Positions 26,604 to 35,302 of a DNA stretch of 64,000 nt are shown piece after piece. Made by a program: the position numbers and the translations under genes. Origin of the DNA: Stieleria tagensis. GTDB lineage: Bacteria; Planctomycetota; Planctomycetia; Pirellulales; Pirellulaceae. The notes beneath the pieces were generated by a model, which was not told where the DNA came from, made no database searches, and worked only from the letters and a program-made list of their open reading frames with translations. The stretch covers positions 57,650-121,649 of the forward strand of contig NZ_JAMYFE010000048.1 of the NCBI RefSeq assembly GCF_024129865.1, written 5' to 3'. How positions within the stretch are numbered: position 1 is the first letter of the stretch; every line of letters begins with the position of its first letter.

Positions 26604-28238
26604 ATGCGATTTTTGCTTCCGCTCGCGCTGTGTTGCGTTTCCGTCACTGCTGCTGCTGCGGAACCGCCCGCCGCCAGCGCGGCCGATCTGGCACTGTTGC
26701 AACAGTACGCGATGACTCATGCCGGCGATGCGGCGCGCGGCAAACAACTGTTCGATCAAGAACAAGTCACACGCTGCCTGGCATGCCATGTGGTCGGCGA
26801 CAAAGGCGGTCAAGTGGGACCCGACCTGTCGAAAATTGGTGGCAAGTTCGATCGCATCCACTTGATCGAATCGTTGCTTCAACCCTCCGCCCAGATCGTA
26901 CAGGGCTATGAAACTAACACCGTGCTGACCGCCGACGGCCAAGTGCTGTCCGGGGTCATCGGCAAAGAATCGCAGCAAGAAATCGAGCTCTGCGACTCCA
27001 CCGGGAAATGCTGGACGATCGCGCGAGCGGACATCGAATCGATTAAGCCCAGTCAACAATCGACGATGCCTGATAACTTGGCGACGGGACTGGACCCCAC
27101 ACAATTCACGGATTTGATCGCCTATTTGGAAACACTGCGAACCGGTGTTGGCAAACAACCCGGGTCGGCAACACGTGGTCCAGTCAGTCTGCCCCAGGGG
27201 TACCAGATCGAAACACTGGTGACCGGGCTGTCCGGTGCAACGGCACTCGAGGTTTTGGATGATGGCCGCATTTTGGTGTGCGAACAACAAGGCGATCTGC
27301 GGGTGATCAAAGACGGCAAGCTGTTGGAACAACCGATGCTGTCCCTGGACGTCGAACTGTACTGGGAACGAGGGCTGATCGGTGTGACGGTGCACCCCGA
27401 TTTCCCAGCCACCAATTGGTTGTATGTTTGTTATGTCGCCCAACAGCCCTACACCCACCATCGCATCAGTCGCTTTCGCGTCCAGGGCGACGTCGCACTG
27501 CCAAGCAGCGAACAGATCTTGCTGCGAGGTGACGACCAAAGCAAGCTTGGTGGCAATGTTCCTGCGGGACACCAGGGCGGTGCGTTGCACTTTGGTCCCG
27601 ATGGGAAACTTTATATCGGCATCGGCGAACAAACCGCCAAGACACCGGCGCAAAATCTGGGCACGTTCCAAGGCAAAATATTGCGTCTGGGCGATGATGG
27701 AACGATCCCGCCCGACAATCCCTTTGTCGGGAAAGCCCAAGGCAAATACCAAGCGATTTGGGCGCTCGGATGCCGCAACCCGTTTACCTTTGCCATTGAT
27801 CAAGCAACCGGTCGGATGTTGATCAACGATGTTGGTGGCAAATTCGAAGAGATCAATCCGGGGGTGGCCGGCGCGAACTATGGTTGGCCGACGATTGATC
27901 ACGGCCCGACCGAACAGGCCGAATTTGTCGGCCCCATTCATGTGTATCCCGAAGCGTCTATTTCCGGCGGTGATTTTGCTCCCGTGACAGCGGGTCCGAT
28001 CCTAGCCGGCCGATACGTGTTCGCCGACTTTGTTCACGGCTGGATTCACAGTATCGACCCAGAAAACGGTGGCTCGGCCGATGATTTTGTCAGTGGGCTG
28101 CGCCGACCGGTCGACCTGCGGTTCGCCGCCGACGGGGCGTTGTATGTGCTGCTGCGAAACGCCTGGATCGTGGACGACAAATTCCAGACCGACAGCGGTT
28201 CGCTGATCCGGATTCAACGCACACCCACGGCAAAATAG
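26604..28238 (+). CDS. Secreted cytochrome c - PQQ-type sugar dehydrogenase fusion
   Basis: 544 residues from ATG 26604 with signal peptide (MRFLLPLALCCVSVTAAAAE). Residues about 40-180 form a planctomycete cytochrome c domain: RCLACHVVGDKGGQVGPDLS (CxxCH at about 66-70), then LQPSAQIVQGYETNTVLTADG. Residues about 195-540 form a glucose/sorbosone dehydrogenase-type beta-propeller: GYQIETLVTGLSGATALEVL, RGLIGVTVHPDFPATNWLYV, HQGGALHFGPDGKLYIGIGEQ and NPFTFAIDQATGRMLINDVGG, with LRRPVDLRFAADGALYVL near the end. Such a fusion would oxidise a sugar and pass electrons to its own heme. Cofactor PQQ is assumed from the family, not shown. In line with DUF1080 upstream. Confidence 0.9.
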   Translation: MRFLLPLALCCVSVTAAAAEPPAASAADLALLQQYAMTHAGDAARGKQLFDQEQVTRCLACHVVGDKGGQVGPDLSKIGGKFDRIHLIESLLQPSAQIVQGYETNTVLTADGQVLSGVIGKESQQEIELCDSTGKCWTIARADIESIKPSQQSTMPDNLATGLDPTQFTDLIAYLETLRTGVGKQPGSATRGPVSLPQGYQIETLVTGLSGATALEVLDDGRILVCEQQGDLRVIKDGKLLEQPMLSLDVELYWERGLIGVTVHPDFPATNWLYVCYVAQQPYTHHRISRFRVQGDVALPSSEQILLRGDDQSKLGGNVPAGHQGGALHFGPDGKLYIGIGEQTAKTPAQNLGTFQGKILRLGDDGTIPPDNPFVGKAQGKYQAIWALGCRNPFTFAIDQATGRMLINDVGGKFEEINPGVAGANYGWPTIDHGPTEQAEFVGPIHVYPEASISGGDFAPVTAGPILAGRYVFADFVHGWIHSIDPENGGSADDFVSGLRRPVDLRFAADGALYVLLRNAWIVDDKFQTDSGSLIRIQRTPTAK

Positions 28239-28266
28239 AGTTTCATCGCAGCGCCCCAGTGCCTGC

Positions 28267-28272
28267 TACAAT
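28267..28272 (+). promoter_or_regulatory. Extended -10 element before the DUF1592-group gene
   Basis: TGC-TACAAT: a TGn extension plus a 5/6 match to TATAAT, 38 bases upstream of the ATG at 28310. No recognisable -35 box. Suggests that this gene may have its own promoter in addition to read-through from 26604. Confidence 0.35.
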
Positions 28273-28309
28273 GGTCGGTTCCCCGCCATCCTTGATCGGA
28301 CCCGCCGTT

Positions 28310-30907
28310 ATGTGCCTGCCGTCATTTCTGGATTGTCGATTTGCGTCTGCCCTCATTCTATGGGGCATGGCTGCAAGTCTTGGCGGGTCATGCGGCACAA
28401 CCTGCTTGGCGGCAGAGGGGCCGTTGGTGCTGTATGAGTTTACGTCTGGCGGACCCGCGGCGATCAACACCGCAGCGGGCGACCTTTCGTTGGACTTGAT
28501 CGTCTCGAAATCCGATGCCATCGATGCCAAGCATCACGCGCTGAGACTGGATGGAAAAACCAGTGCCATCTCCAAGACATCGACTAAGCAACTGTTGGAC
28601 GCGATCAAACGGTCCAATGAACTGACGTTGGAGGTCTGGTTGACGCCAGACACGATGAAGCAATCCGGTCCGGCGCGAATTGTGACCTTTTCAACCGACA
28701 CGTCGAATCGAAACTTCACACTCGGCCAAGACAATGATCGTTACGACGTCCGGCTGAGGACCAGCAACACGGACAAGAATGGTTTGCCATCGTTAGCCTC
28801 GCCGCCTAGATCATTGACGACGAAGCTGACTCAGGTCGTTTTCACGCGATCGGCCGCCGGGATGACTCGACTGTACATCAACGGCAAACAGGTCAGCCAA
28901 TCCAAAGCCACAGGCACGTTCAGTAATTGGAGCGACACAGCACGTTTGTCGTTGGGCGACGAAGTCAGCGGTGGGCGACCATGGACAGGCAAACTACATC
29001 GTGTTGCGATCTACACCCGCGCTCTCTCGTCGGCTGATGTTCGCGCCGATTTTGCCGGCGGCATCCACCAGGACGCTGGACACACCGCGTCGCCAAAACA
29101 AATCGCCGAACTGCATTTTCAACAGCAAATTGCTCCGTTGCTGGCCAAGCACTGTTTGGAATGTCACGACAACGCATCCTCTAGCGGCGATCTGGTGCTC
29201 GATCGCAAAGCCAGTGTCATGAGTGACGCTGTCGTCGCCGGTGATTCCGAAAATAGCCCGCTGTGGATTTCGGTGCAGGATGATTCGATGCCGCACAATC
29301 GAGATCCACTCAGCACCGATGAAAAGCGTTTGCTGCGAAAATGGATCGACGACGGTGCCGCCTGGAATCTGGATTGGATCGATCCAGCGGACTACCTGCA
29401 TGATTCGGCAACCGCTGATCAATACGTGCGTCGTTTGACCGCCCAAGAGTACGTTCGCAGTGTTCGCGATGCCGTCGATGTCGACATCAGCGACTTAGCC
29501 GGCGATTTGTTGCCACCTGATGTGCGAGCCGACGGATTCAACAACACCGCCTACAACTTGACCGTCGACTTGGGCCACGTGGAAGCCTACAACGAATTGG
29601 CAAAACAGATCGTCGCGCGGATGGATGTAAGGGACTATGCCGGTCGGTTTTGGGGCCAGGCAAAACTGACCGACAAAGAGATGCGCGGGCTGATCGAAAA
29701 AATGGGGCGTTGGGTCTTGCGTGGCCCGCTGGAACATTCGGAAATCGATTTCTATCGCGGTATTTCGACGTCCGTTGCCGCGTCGGGAGGCGACTACCGG
29801 GATGCTGTGGCCGCCACGATCCAGGCCATGCTGCAATCCCCTCGCTTTCTTTATCGGATCGAAAATCAAGCTGCCGATGGTCGCACCGCGTACGTCGACG
29901 ACTACCAGTTGGCGTGTCGGATCAGCTACACGTTGTGGGGAGCGCCCCCCGACAAGAAACTCAGTGATGCCGCGTCCGCCGGCCAGTTGCAAGATCCCAA
30001 AATTTTGCACCAACAGGTCACGCGGATGTTGCAGGACGATCGCGCCGTCGAGCGATCCAAAGACTTTGTGACGCAGTGGTTGAACTTGAATCACTTGAAC
30101 GCCTTGCAACCCTCTGCCGATCGGTTTCCCGATTGGCGGCCCGAATTGGCGGACGACATGCGCCGGGAAACCTTGGCGTTTTTTGAACACGTGGTTTGGG
30201 ACCAGAAACTTCCGCTGGCCAATCTGCTGGACGCTCAAGTCACATTTTGCTCGCCGCAATTGGCCAAGCACTACGGAATCCAGCCCGTCCAGCCGGGGTT
30301 CAGTCGCTATGACCTTTCGGCGTTGCCCGAGCGTGGTGGATTGCTGACACAGGGCAGTCTGCTTTCGATCGGTGGCGACGATGCATCGATGGTTACCCGT
30401 GGATTGTTCGTGTTGAACAATTTGTTGCGTGGTGTCGTCAACGACCCGCCACCCTGTGTCGACACCACCCCTGTCCCCGCCACGGCTGGCGTTTCGGCGC
30501 GGACCATTGCTGAATCCAGAATCAAAAACGAAGCCTGCGGTGGCTGCCACAAACGGTTTGAACCGTTGGCCTTTGGTTTGGAAAAGTTTGACGGCCTCGG
30601 TTCGTTCCAGCAGCAAGACGAATTCCAAAACCCGCTCCGCGGCGATGGAAATATCTTGGTCCCCGGCTCCGCCGAACCGGTGGACTTCGCCGATGCCGCA
30701 GAGCTAATGCAGTTGCTGGCCTCCAGCGATCGTGTGCAAGAAACTCTGGTTTGGAAATTGGCACAGTTTGCCGTCGGTCGACCGCTGACTGCCGACGATT
30801 CACCGGTGGTTCGTCGCATTCATCGCGATTCACGTTCTCAGGGCGGCACCTACCAAGCGATCGTCTCTGAAATCATTTTCGGTCCACTTGTGATCCCACA
30901 ACGTTAA
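28310..30907 (+). CDS. Secreted LamG - cytochrome c - DUF1587/1592/1588/1585-group protein
   Basis: 865 residues from ATG 28310, which opens a signal-like segment (FASALILWGMAASLGGS). Residues about 40-250 form a LamG/concanavalin-like domain (SNELTLEVWLTPDTMKQSGP, RLYINGKQVSQSKATG). A planctomycete cytochrome c motif follows, HCLECHDNASSSGDLVLDRK (around 280-300), then the DUF1587-type DYLHDSATADQYVRRLTAQEY and the DUF1592/1588/1585 series: DDYQLACRISYTLWGAPPD, GLLTQGSLLSIGGDDASMVTRG and a second heme-like CGGCHKRFEPLAFGLEKFDGLG near the C-terminal end. This domain series is typical of planctomycetes and pairs with DUF1552, the next gene. Function unproven; probably surface-attached polysaccharide binding and redox. 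Confidence 0.92.
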   Translation: MCLPSFLDCRFASALILWGMAASLGGSCGTTCLAAEGPLVLYEFTSGGPAAINTAAGDLSLDLIVSKSDAIDAKHHALRLDGKTSAISKTSTKQLLDAIKRSNELTLEVWLTPDTMKQSGPARIVTFSTDTSNRNFTLGQDNDRYDVRLRTSNTDKNGLPSLASPPRSLTTKLTQVVFTRSAAGMTRLYINGKQVSQSKATGTFSNWSDTARLSLGDEVSGGRPWTGKLHRVAIYTRALSSADVRADFAGGIHQDAGHTASPKQIAELHFQQQIAPLLAKHCLECHDNASSSGDLVLDRKASVMSDAVVAGDSENSPLWISVQDDSMPHNRDPLSTDEKRLLRKWIDDGAAWNLDWIDPADYLHDSATADQYVRRLTAQEYVRSVRDAVDVDISDLAGDLLPPDVRADGFNNTAYNLTVDLGHVEAYNELAKQIVARMDVRDYAGRFWGQAKLTDKEMRGLIEKMGRWVLRGPLEHSEIDFYRGISTSVAASGGDYRDAVAATIQAMLQSPRFLYRIENQAADGRTAYVDDYQLACRISYTLWGAPPDKKLSDAASAGQLQDPKILHQQVTRMLQDDRAVERSKDFVTQWLNLNHLNALQPSADRFPDWRPELADDMRRETLAFFEHVVWDQKLPLANLLDAQVTFCSPQLAKHYGIQPVQPGFSRYDLSALPERGGLLTQGSLLSIGGDDASMVTRGLFVLNNLLRGVVNDPPPCVDTTPVPATAGVSARTIAESRIKNEACGGCHKRFEPLAFGLEKFDGLGSFQQQDEFQNPLRGDGNILVPGSAEPVDFADAAELMQLLASSDRVQETLVWKLAQFAVGRPLTADDSPVVRRIHRDSRSQGGTYQAIVSEIIFGPLVIPQR

Positions 30908-30931
30908 CCCTTCCACCTTTCGGGTCTCACC

Positions 30932-32344
30932 ATGCCCAGCCAACGAATGCACCGCCGCACCTTGTTGCGCGGACTCGGCACCGTCGCCATCGCTCTGCCG
31001 GCGTTGGAAGAAATGATGTTGCAATCCGCCGTTGCCAGTCCAACCGCCGAGGTACCGGTCCGCGCGTTCAACGTGTTCTTTGGGTTGGGCATTCCCGCAC
31101 CATTGCAAGATGAAGGGATGGATGGCGTGTTCGAACCACTTGGTCCACTCGCCGACAAACTGTTGCTGATGCGAGGCGTTGACCATGTTCGCTGCGATGA
31201 ATCGGGAATCAACGCGCACTTTGATGGCGCCTCGGCATCGTTCACTGCGGAACCGCCAGACGGCGAAGCCAAAGCGGGAGGGCCGTCGATCGACCAAGTC
31301 ATTCGCAAACAGTATCACCCCGGCAGCATGCCCAATGGGATAGTTCCAACCTTGGTTGCTGGCACGTTCTTTCGCCGCAGCAGGGTCAGTCGATTCGTCC
31401 ACAGTTATAACGCTGACGGCACCGTTGCCGCGACCATGCAGGAGAAGCCACGCGACCTGTTTGATCGCGTCTTTGGTACGATCGACGCAGCAGATGATGC
31501 AAAACAACGTCGCATCGACCGCAGTGTGCTCGATTCGGTCGTCCAACAATATAAGTTCTACACGGGTGCGAATTCTCCATTGGGCAATGCGTCTCGCAAC
31601 CGGATCGCAGACCACTTGGAACGGATTCGCGAATACGAGACACGCGTCTACTCCAACGACGCTGTCGATCCTCGTGCCCCCAAAATGCCTGCTGCGAGCG
31701 AGATGGCGCACGGCGGTGCGGCCGATCCGGGCGGCGAAGGAATCGACATGCACATCGATGATCTGTCGCGTGAATGGCGTTTAATGGCCGACCTGTATGC
31801 GATGGCGATTCAGCTGGATCGAGTGCGTTTCGGATCGCTGACCTTCCTGGCGGCCGGCGAGCGACTGCGGATGAAGGGGCAATACAAGTACAACGGTCGT
31901 TTGGTCTATGAGTTCAATGACCAACAAGAACTGGGGAAATCCGGCAGCGCGGGATGCAGCCACGAATGGTGGCACAAATTCAATCCGCAAAAAGACAACA
32001 AGCAACTGCGTGCGCATGCCCACATGAAGATGCGCGAGGTGGCTTATTTCCTGGGGCTGCTGGATGAAACCAATGAAGCCAACGGAAAATCAATTCTGGA
32101 AAACAGCTGCATCACAGTCAGTACGGAATCCGGCGACGGACGCCATAACGATGTCAAACGTGAACTCTCTGGCGTCTTCCACGCGATCACCTCTGCCGGT
32201 GGCCGATTCAAGACCGGTCAGCAGATCCAGGTCGGTGCCGAAGGCCTGGATGTTTACAACACCATGCTAGCCGGCATGGGATGCGAGCAACGGCTGGGGC
32301 CCGGCAAACGTGAACACCAGATGGTCGACTCGATTCTGTCCTAG
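30932..32344 (+). CDS. DUF1552 exported protein
   Basis: 470 residues. The N-terminus has a Tat-like signal, HRRTLLRGLGTVAIALPALE. DUF1552 landmarks: VFFGLGIPAPLQ, RGVDHVRCDESGINAHFDGASASFT, GGPSIDQVIRK, YSNDAVDPRAPK and near the end DGRHNDVKRELSGVFHAITSAGG. DUF1552 is distantly related to DUF1501/alkaline-phosphatase-like proteins and is the regular partner of the DUF1592-group proteins, whose gene ends only 24 bases upstream. The two are very likely co-transcribed and act in the same exported complex. Substrate unknown. Confidence 0.93.
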   Translation: MPSQRMHRRTLLRGLGTVAIALPALEEMMLQSAVASPTAEVPVRAFNVFFGLGIPAPLQDEGMDGVFEPLGPLADKLLLMRGVDHVRCDESGINAHFDGASASFTAEPPDGEAKAGGPSIDQVIRKQYHPGSMPNGIVPTLVAGTFFRRSRVSRFVHSYNADGTVAATMQEKPRDLFDRVFGTIDAADDAKQRRIDRSVLDSVVQQYKFYTGANSPLGNASRNRIADHLERIREYETRVYSNDAVDPRAPKMPAASEMAHGGAADPGGEGIDMHIDDLSREWRLMADLYAMAIQLDRVRFGSLTFLAAGERLRMKGQYKYNGRLVYEFNDQQELGKSGSAGCSHEWWHKFNPQKDNKQLRAHAHMKMREVAYFLGLLDETNEANGKSILENSCITVSTESGDGRHNDVKRELSGVFHAITSAGGRFKTGQQIQVGAEGLDVYNTMLAGMGCEQRLGPGKREHQMVDSILS

Positions 32345-32364
32345 TGATTCGTACATGTTTAGAA

Positions 32365-32397
32365 GTGGGGTAAGCTTTCAGCTTGCCATCACCCCAC
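32365..32397. terminator. Hairpin between convergent genes (possible bidirectional terminator)
   Basis: Outer stem GTGGGG / CCCCAC and inner stem AAGCT / AGCTT with a 3-base loop, in the 115-base gap between the convergent DUF1552 and GT2 genes. No clear T-run on either side. Confidence 0.45.
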
Positions 32398-32459
32398 CGC
32401 TTCAATCGCAAGCTGGGAATGCTTGCGCCACGAATTCAAAGATGGATGAAGCACACCGG

Positions 32460-33314
32460 TTAGCCAGCCATCGAACGGATTTCGTCCAATCCTTGATCGG
32501 CTCGTGTCACGCCGGTCTTACGCACCTGCTTACGGATGTTGCGGTTGCGCTGCCAATCTTCGTCGGTCACATAGCCACGGTCGTGGTCCAAGTGATAGCA
32601 GACCGCACGGTGACGGATTTGAGTTCCGGCAATTCCGGAGTTCTCCAGTCGTTCGCCGAGTTCGCGGTCTAAACCACCGTACCGCATCTCGTGGTTAAAT
32701 CCATTCGCATTGACGACATCGGATTTCCAAGCCGACGCGTTGTGACCGTTGAAAGTCGGTTTGGTCGTCGTCGACAGATCGAACCATCTCGCCAGCGAGG
32801 GATGGTTTTCAATCCACACCCACTTTTTTGAGACATCGATTCCTTTTCGCCGCAACCAAGACGGACTGGTGAAGTCTCGGTAGGCGACTGTGTCGTCCAA
32901 GATCTGGTTGGTCAGATCACGCGGCAATCGATTGCAGCCGCCGGAAAGAAATCGGCCAGGCATCGCCAACGCTTGATGCGACGCGACGAAATCACAGCGG
33001 GGCACACAATCGCCATCGGTGAACACCAGATAATCACCGGCCGCCGCGTCGATCGCTCGATTCAAAATGCGTGTCTTGCCGAACCCTTGGTGCTGCTGCG
33101 ACACGTAACGGACGCTGATCGACGAATGGGATCTGAAATCAGCGATCACGTCCCGAGTCTCCGTGGTGTCTCCGTCCTCGCCGACGACAATCTCAAATGT
33201 TTGCTGAGTTTGTTTGGAAAATCCGCGGAGAACCTGACGGAGATAGTTTGGTGATCGGAACGTCGTCATGATGACCGACACCGACGGACCAGTCTGGGGT
33301 CTTTGCGATTCCAT
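32460..33314 (-). CDS. Family 2 glycosyltransferase
   Basis: 284 residues. GT-A/GT2 features: SVSVIMTTFRSPNYLRQVL at the N-terminus, FEIVVGEDGDTTET (nucleotide-sugar site), GKTRILNRAIDAAAGDYLVFTDGDC with the DxD-type metal site DGD, and a C-terminal galactosyltransferase-like region GFNHEMRYGGLDRELGERL. No membrane segment is seen, so it is likely cytoplasmic, perhaps membrane-associated. Acceptor and sugar donor are unknown. It stands alone, convergent with DUF1552 and divergent from the DUF900 lipoprotein gene. Confidence 0.9.
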   Translation of the reverse strand: MESQRPQTGPSVSVIMTTFRSPNYLRQVLRGFSKQTQQTFEIVVGEDGDTTETRDVIADFRSHSSISVRYVSQQHQGFGKTRILNRAIDAAAGDYLVFTDGDCVPRCDFVASHQALAMPGRFLSGGCNRLPRDLTNQILDDTVAYRDFTSPSWLRRKGIDVSKKWVWIENHPSLARWFDLSTTTKPTFNGHNASAWKSDVVNANGFNHEMRYGGLDRELGERLENSGIAGTQIRHRAVCYHLDHDRGYVTDEDWQRNRNIRKQVRKTGVTRADQGLDEIRSMAG

Positions 33315-33486
33315 GCGTCGACACTTCTAAACGGAAAAACGTGCGGGGATTTGGCACTAGTAAACAGGATCCCAACCGCTGGGGTAAAGACCGATCGACA
33401 AACAATTGGCATCGACCCCAACCCGACACAAGAAGTATTTAGGAGCTGACGAAAACGCGTTTTCGCGATCCACCGGGAACCCAACC

Positions 33487-35169
33487 ATGCGCTCCATCAA
33501 CCGCTGCAAGACTCTCGACATGCCAAAGCTCCTCTGCATGTCATTGCTATCATTCATTTGCTTGGGCGGATGCAGCCGCGAATCCAACGAACAGACCGGT
33601 CGCAGCCCCGACGTGGCACAAACTCGCACGGCACAGGCTGATACGGCACAGGCTGATGCTGCGGAAACCCACACCGCGGACAGCATCGCGGTGGAAACGC
33701 CCGCGATGCTGCCCCCCGCAGCGGACACATTCCCCACGCCAACCTTGCAAGCTGACCCGGTCGGCCCGATGCCCATGCAAGCCAGCGTCAATCGTTCACT
33801 GCCGGCCCCCATGTCCAGTTCAGCGTCGTCCAGTTCGGCGTCACCGGTTCCAGCCGGCGCGTCATCGACTGGTCCCTTTAGCACCTTGCCCGCAGGTTCG
33901 CAGCATGACAGCCAGCAAGGCTATGCGACCGTGCAGGTCTTTTACGCCACCGATCGGGCTCGCGATCTGACCCCATTGTCGTCTTACAACGTCACTGGCA
34001 ATCGCGATGCGTTCCTACTGCTCGGGGGCTGTGCGACGGTTTTTTTTGTGCTGGCAATTTTTAACTGGGTCTGCAAACGCACTGGTACGGGATTCGCATT
34101 TTGCGGATTTGGCGGCGTGGCCGCTGCGTCGGCAACCGCGGTGTTGTTATCGGGAACGGCAAAAATTGAAAAGCACGGTGTGACCTACAATGCGAATCGA
34201 GGTTCGCTGGTCAAAGGGATCTGCAGCGTCACCGTGCCGGACACCCATCAAGTCGGTGTGGTGGAACGCCCGAGTCTGCTGAAATTTGAAATCCACGAGA
34301 ACCAAAAAGATCACATCGTGCTGACCAGCGCGATCGAATTGCCCGCGGATGAATTCAGCCAGGCATTGGCCCAGACCGTCGCGGCATCACCACAGCAAGA
34401 CATGTTGGTTTTCATCCACGGCTACAACGTCGACTTTGAATCCGCGGTTCAGCGAACGGCGCAGATTTCGGTCGACCTGCCCTTCGAAGGCGTCCCGGTG
34501 TGTTACAGCTGGCCCAGCCAGGGCACGTTGCTCGGCTACACCGTTGACGAGAACAACGCGGCGTGGACACAAACGCATCTAAAACAGTTTCTGTTGGAAT
34601 TGGCCAACGAAAGCGGCGCGCGCTCGATCAACGTGGTCGCCCACAGCATGGGAAACCGTCCCACGACCGGTGCGATGCAACAAATCGCTTGGGAACAACA
34701 GCACGCTGCCGAAGTGAACCAGACCGACCCCCGGATGCTGTTTGATCGCGTCGTGTTAGCAGCCCCGGATGTCGATGCCGATCTGTTCCGCCGCGACCTG
34801 GCCCCCGCACTGTCGGACATCGCCAAACAAGTCACGCTGTACGCATCGTCGGACGATCAAGCATTGGTTGCATCCAAACAGGTCCACGGCTATCCGCGGG
34901 CCGGCGAAAGTGGTGTCAATGTGGTGGTCGTTCCTGGCATCGAAACCGTGGACGTCAGCGGCATCGATCTCAGTCTGCTCGGTCACAGCTACTACGGTGA
35001 CAATCGTTCGATGCTGTATGATCTATACGAAGTCGTCCGCGAACGCATTCCAGCGGCCAACCGCCAATTGTTAACACCACGTTCGTTCGGTGAACTCACC
35101 TACTGGCAGTTGCAACAACACCCCACCGACACGCAACGTCTGTCTGCCCAACCAAGTGACATCCGCTAA
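33487..35169 (+). CDS. DUF900 alpha/beta-hydrolase lipoprotein with internal membrane insertion
   Basis: 560 residues from ATG 33487; an ATG at 33520 is also plausible. A lipoprotein signal ends in the lipobox LGGC (CLGGCSRESN). Residues about 30-150 are Ala/Thr/Pro-rich with a repeated TAQADTAQADA. The DUF900 domain begins at VQVFYATDRARDL, is interrupted by about 70 residues with two hydrophobic helices (FLLLGGCATVFFVLAIFNWV and FCGFGGVAAASATAVLLSG), then resumes with LVKGICSVTVPDTHQVG, VFIHGYNVDFESAVQRTAQI, CYSWPSQG and the nucleophile elbow VVAHSMGN (serine). DUF900 proteins are serine-hydrolase-like with unknown substrates. The insertion would tie the enzyme to the membrane at two points. 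Confidence 0.85.
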   Translation: MRSINRCKTLDMPKLLCMSLLSFICLGGCSRESNEQTGRSPDVAQTRTAQADTAQADAAETHTADSIAVETPAMLPPAADTFPTPTLQADPVGPMPMQASVNRSLPAPMSSSASSSSASPVPAGASSTGPFSTLPAGSQHDSQQGYATVQVFYATDRARDLTPLSSYNVTGNRDAFLLLGGCATVFFVLAIFNWVCKRTGTGFAFCGFGGVAAASATAVLLSGTAKIEKHGVTYNANRGSLVKGICSVTVPDTHQVGVVERPSLLKFEIHENQKDHIVLTSAIELPADEFSQALAQTVAASPQQDMLVFIHGYNVDFESAVQRTAQISVDLPFEGVPVCYSWPSQGTLLGYTVDENNAAWTQTHLKQFLLELANESGARSINVVAHSMGNRPTTGAMQQIAWEQQHAAEVNQTDPRMLFDRVVLAAPDVDADLFRRDLAPALSDIAKQVTLYASSDDQALVASKQVHGYPRAGESGVNVVVVPGIETVDVSGIDLSLLGHSYYGDNRSMLYDLYEVVRERIPAANRQLLTPRSFGELTYWQLQQHPTDTQRLSAQPSDIR

Positions 35170-35201
35170 GCATCGCAAGAACAATCAGTGGCGAGTTTAC
35201 C

Positions 35202-35266
35202 GTAGCTGATCCCGCCAGGGTTCAGTCTTTTACTGTGCAAATCTGAACCCTGGCGGGATCAGCTAC
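35202..35266. repeat. Perfect 24-base inverted repeat (hairpin) between convergent genes
   Basis: Arms 35202-35225 and 35243-35266 are exactly complementary over 24 bases (arm begins GTAGCTGATCCCGCCAGGG), with a 17-base loop. It lies between the stops of the DUF900 gene (35169) and hppA (35303). It may serve as a bidirectional terminator, but the length and perfection are more like a mobile hairpin (MITE- or REP-like). The arm contains GCCAGGGTTCAG, slightly reminiscent of but distinct from the 16-kb REP family. Confidence 0.85.
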
Positions 35267-35302
35267 AGCGGTTACTGATCACGTCATACTGACCGCTCGA
35301 TT

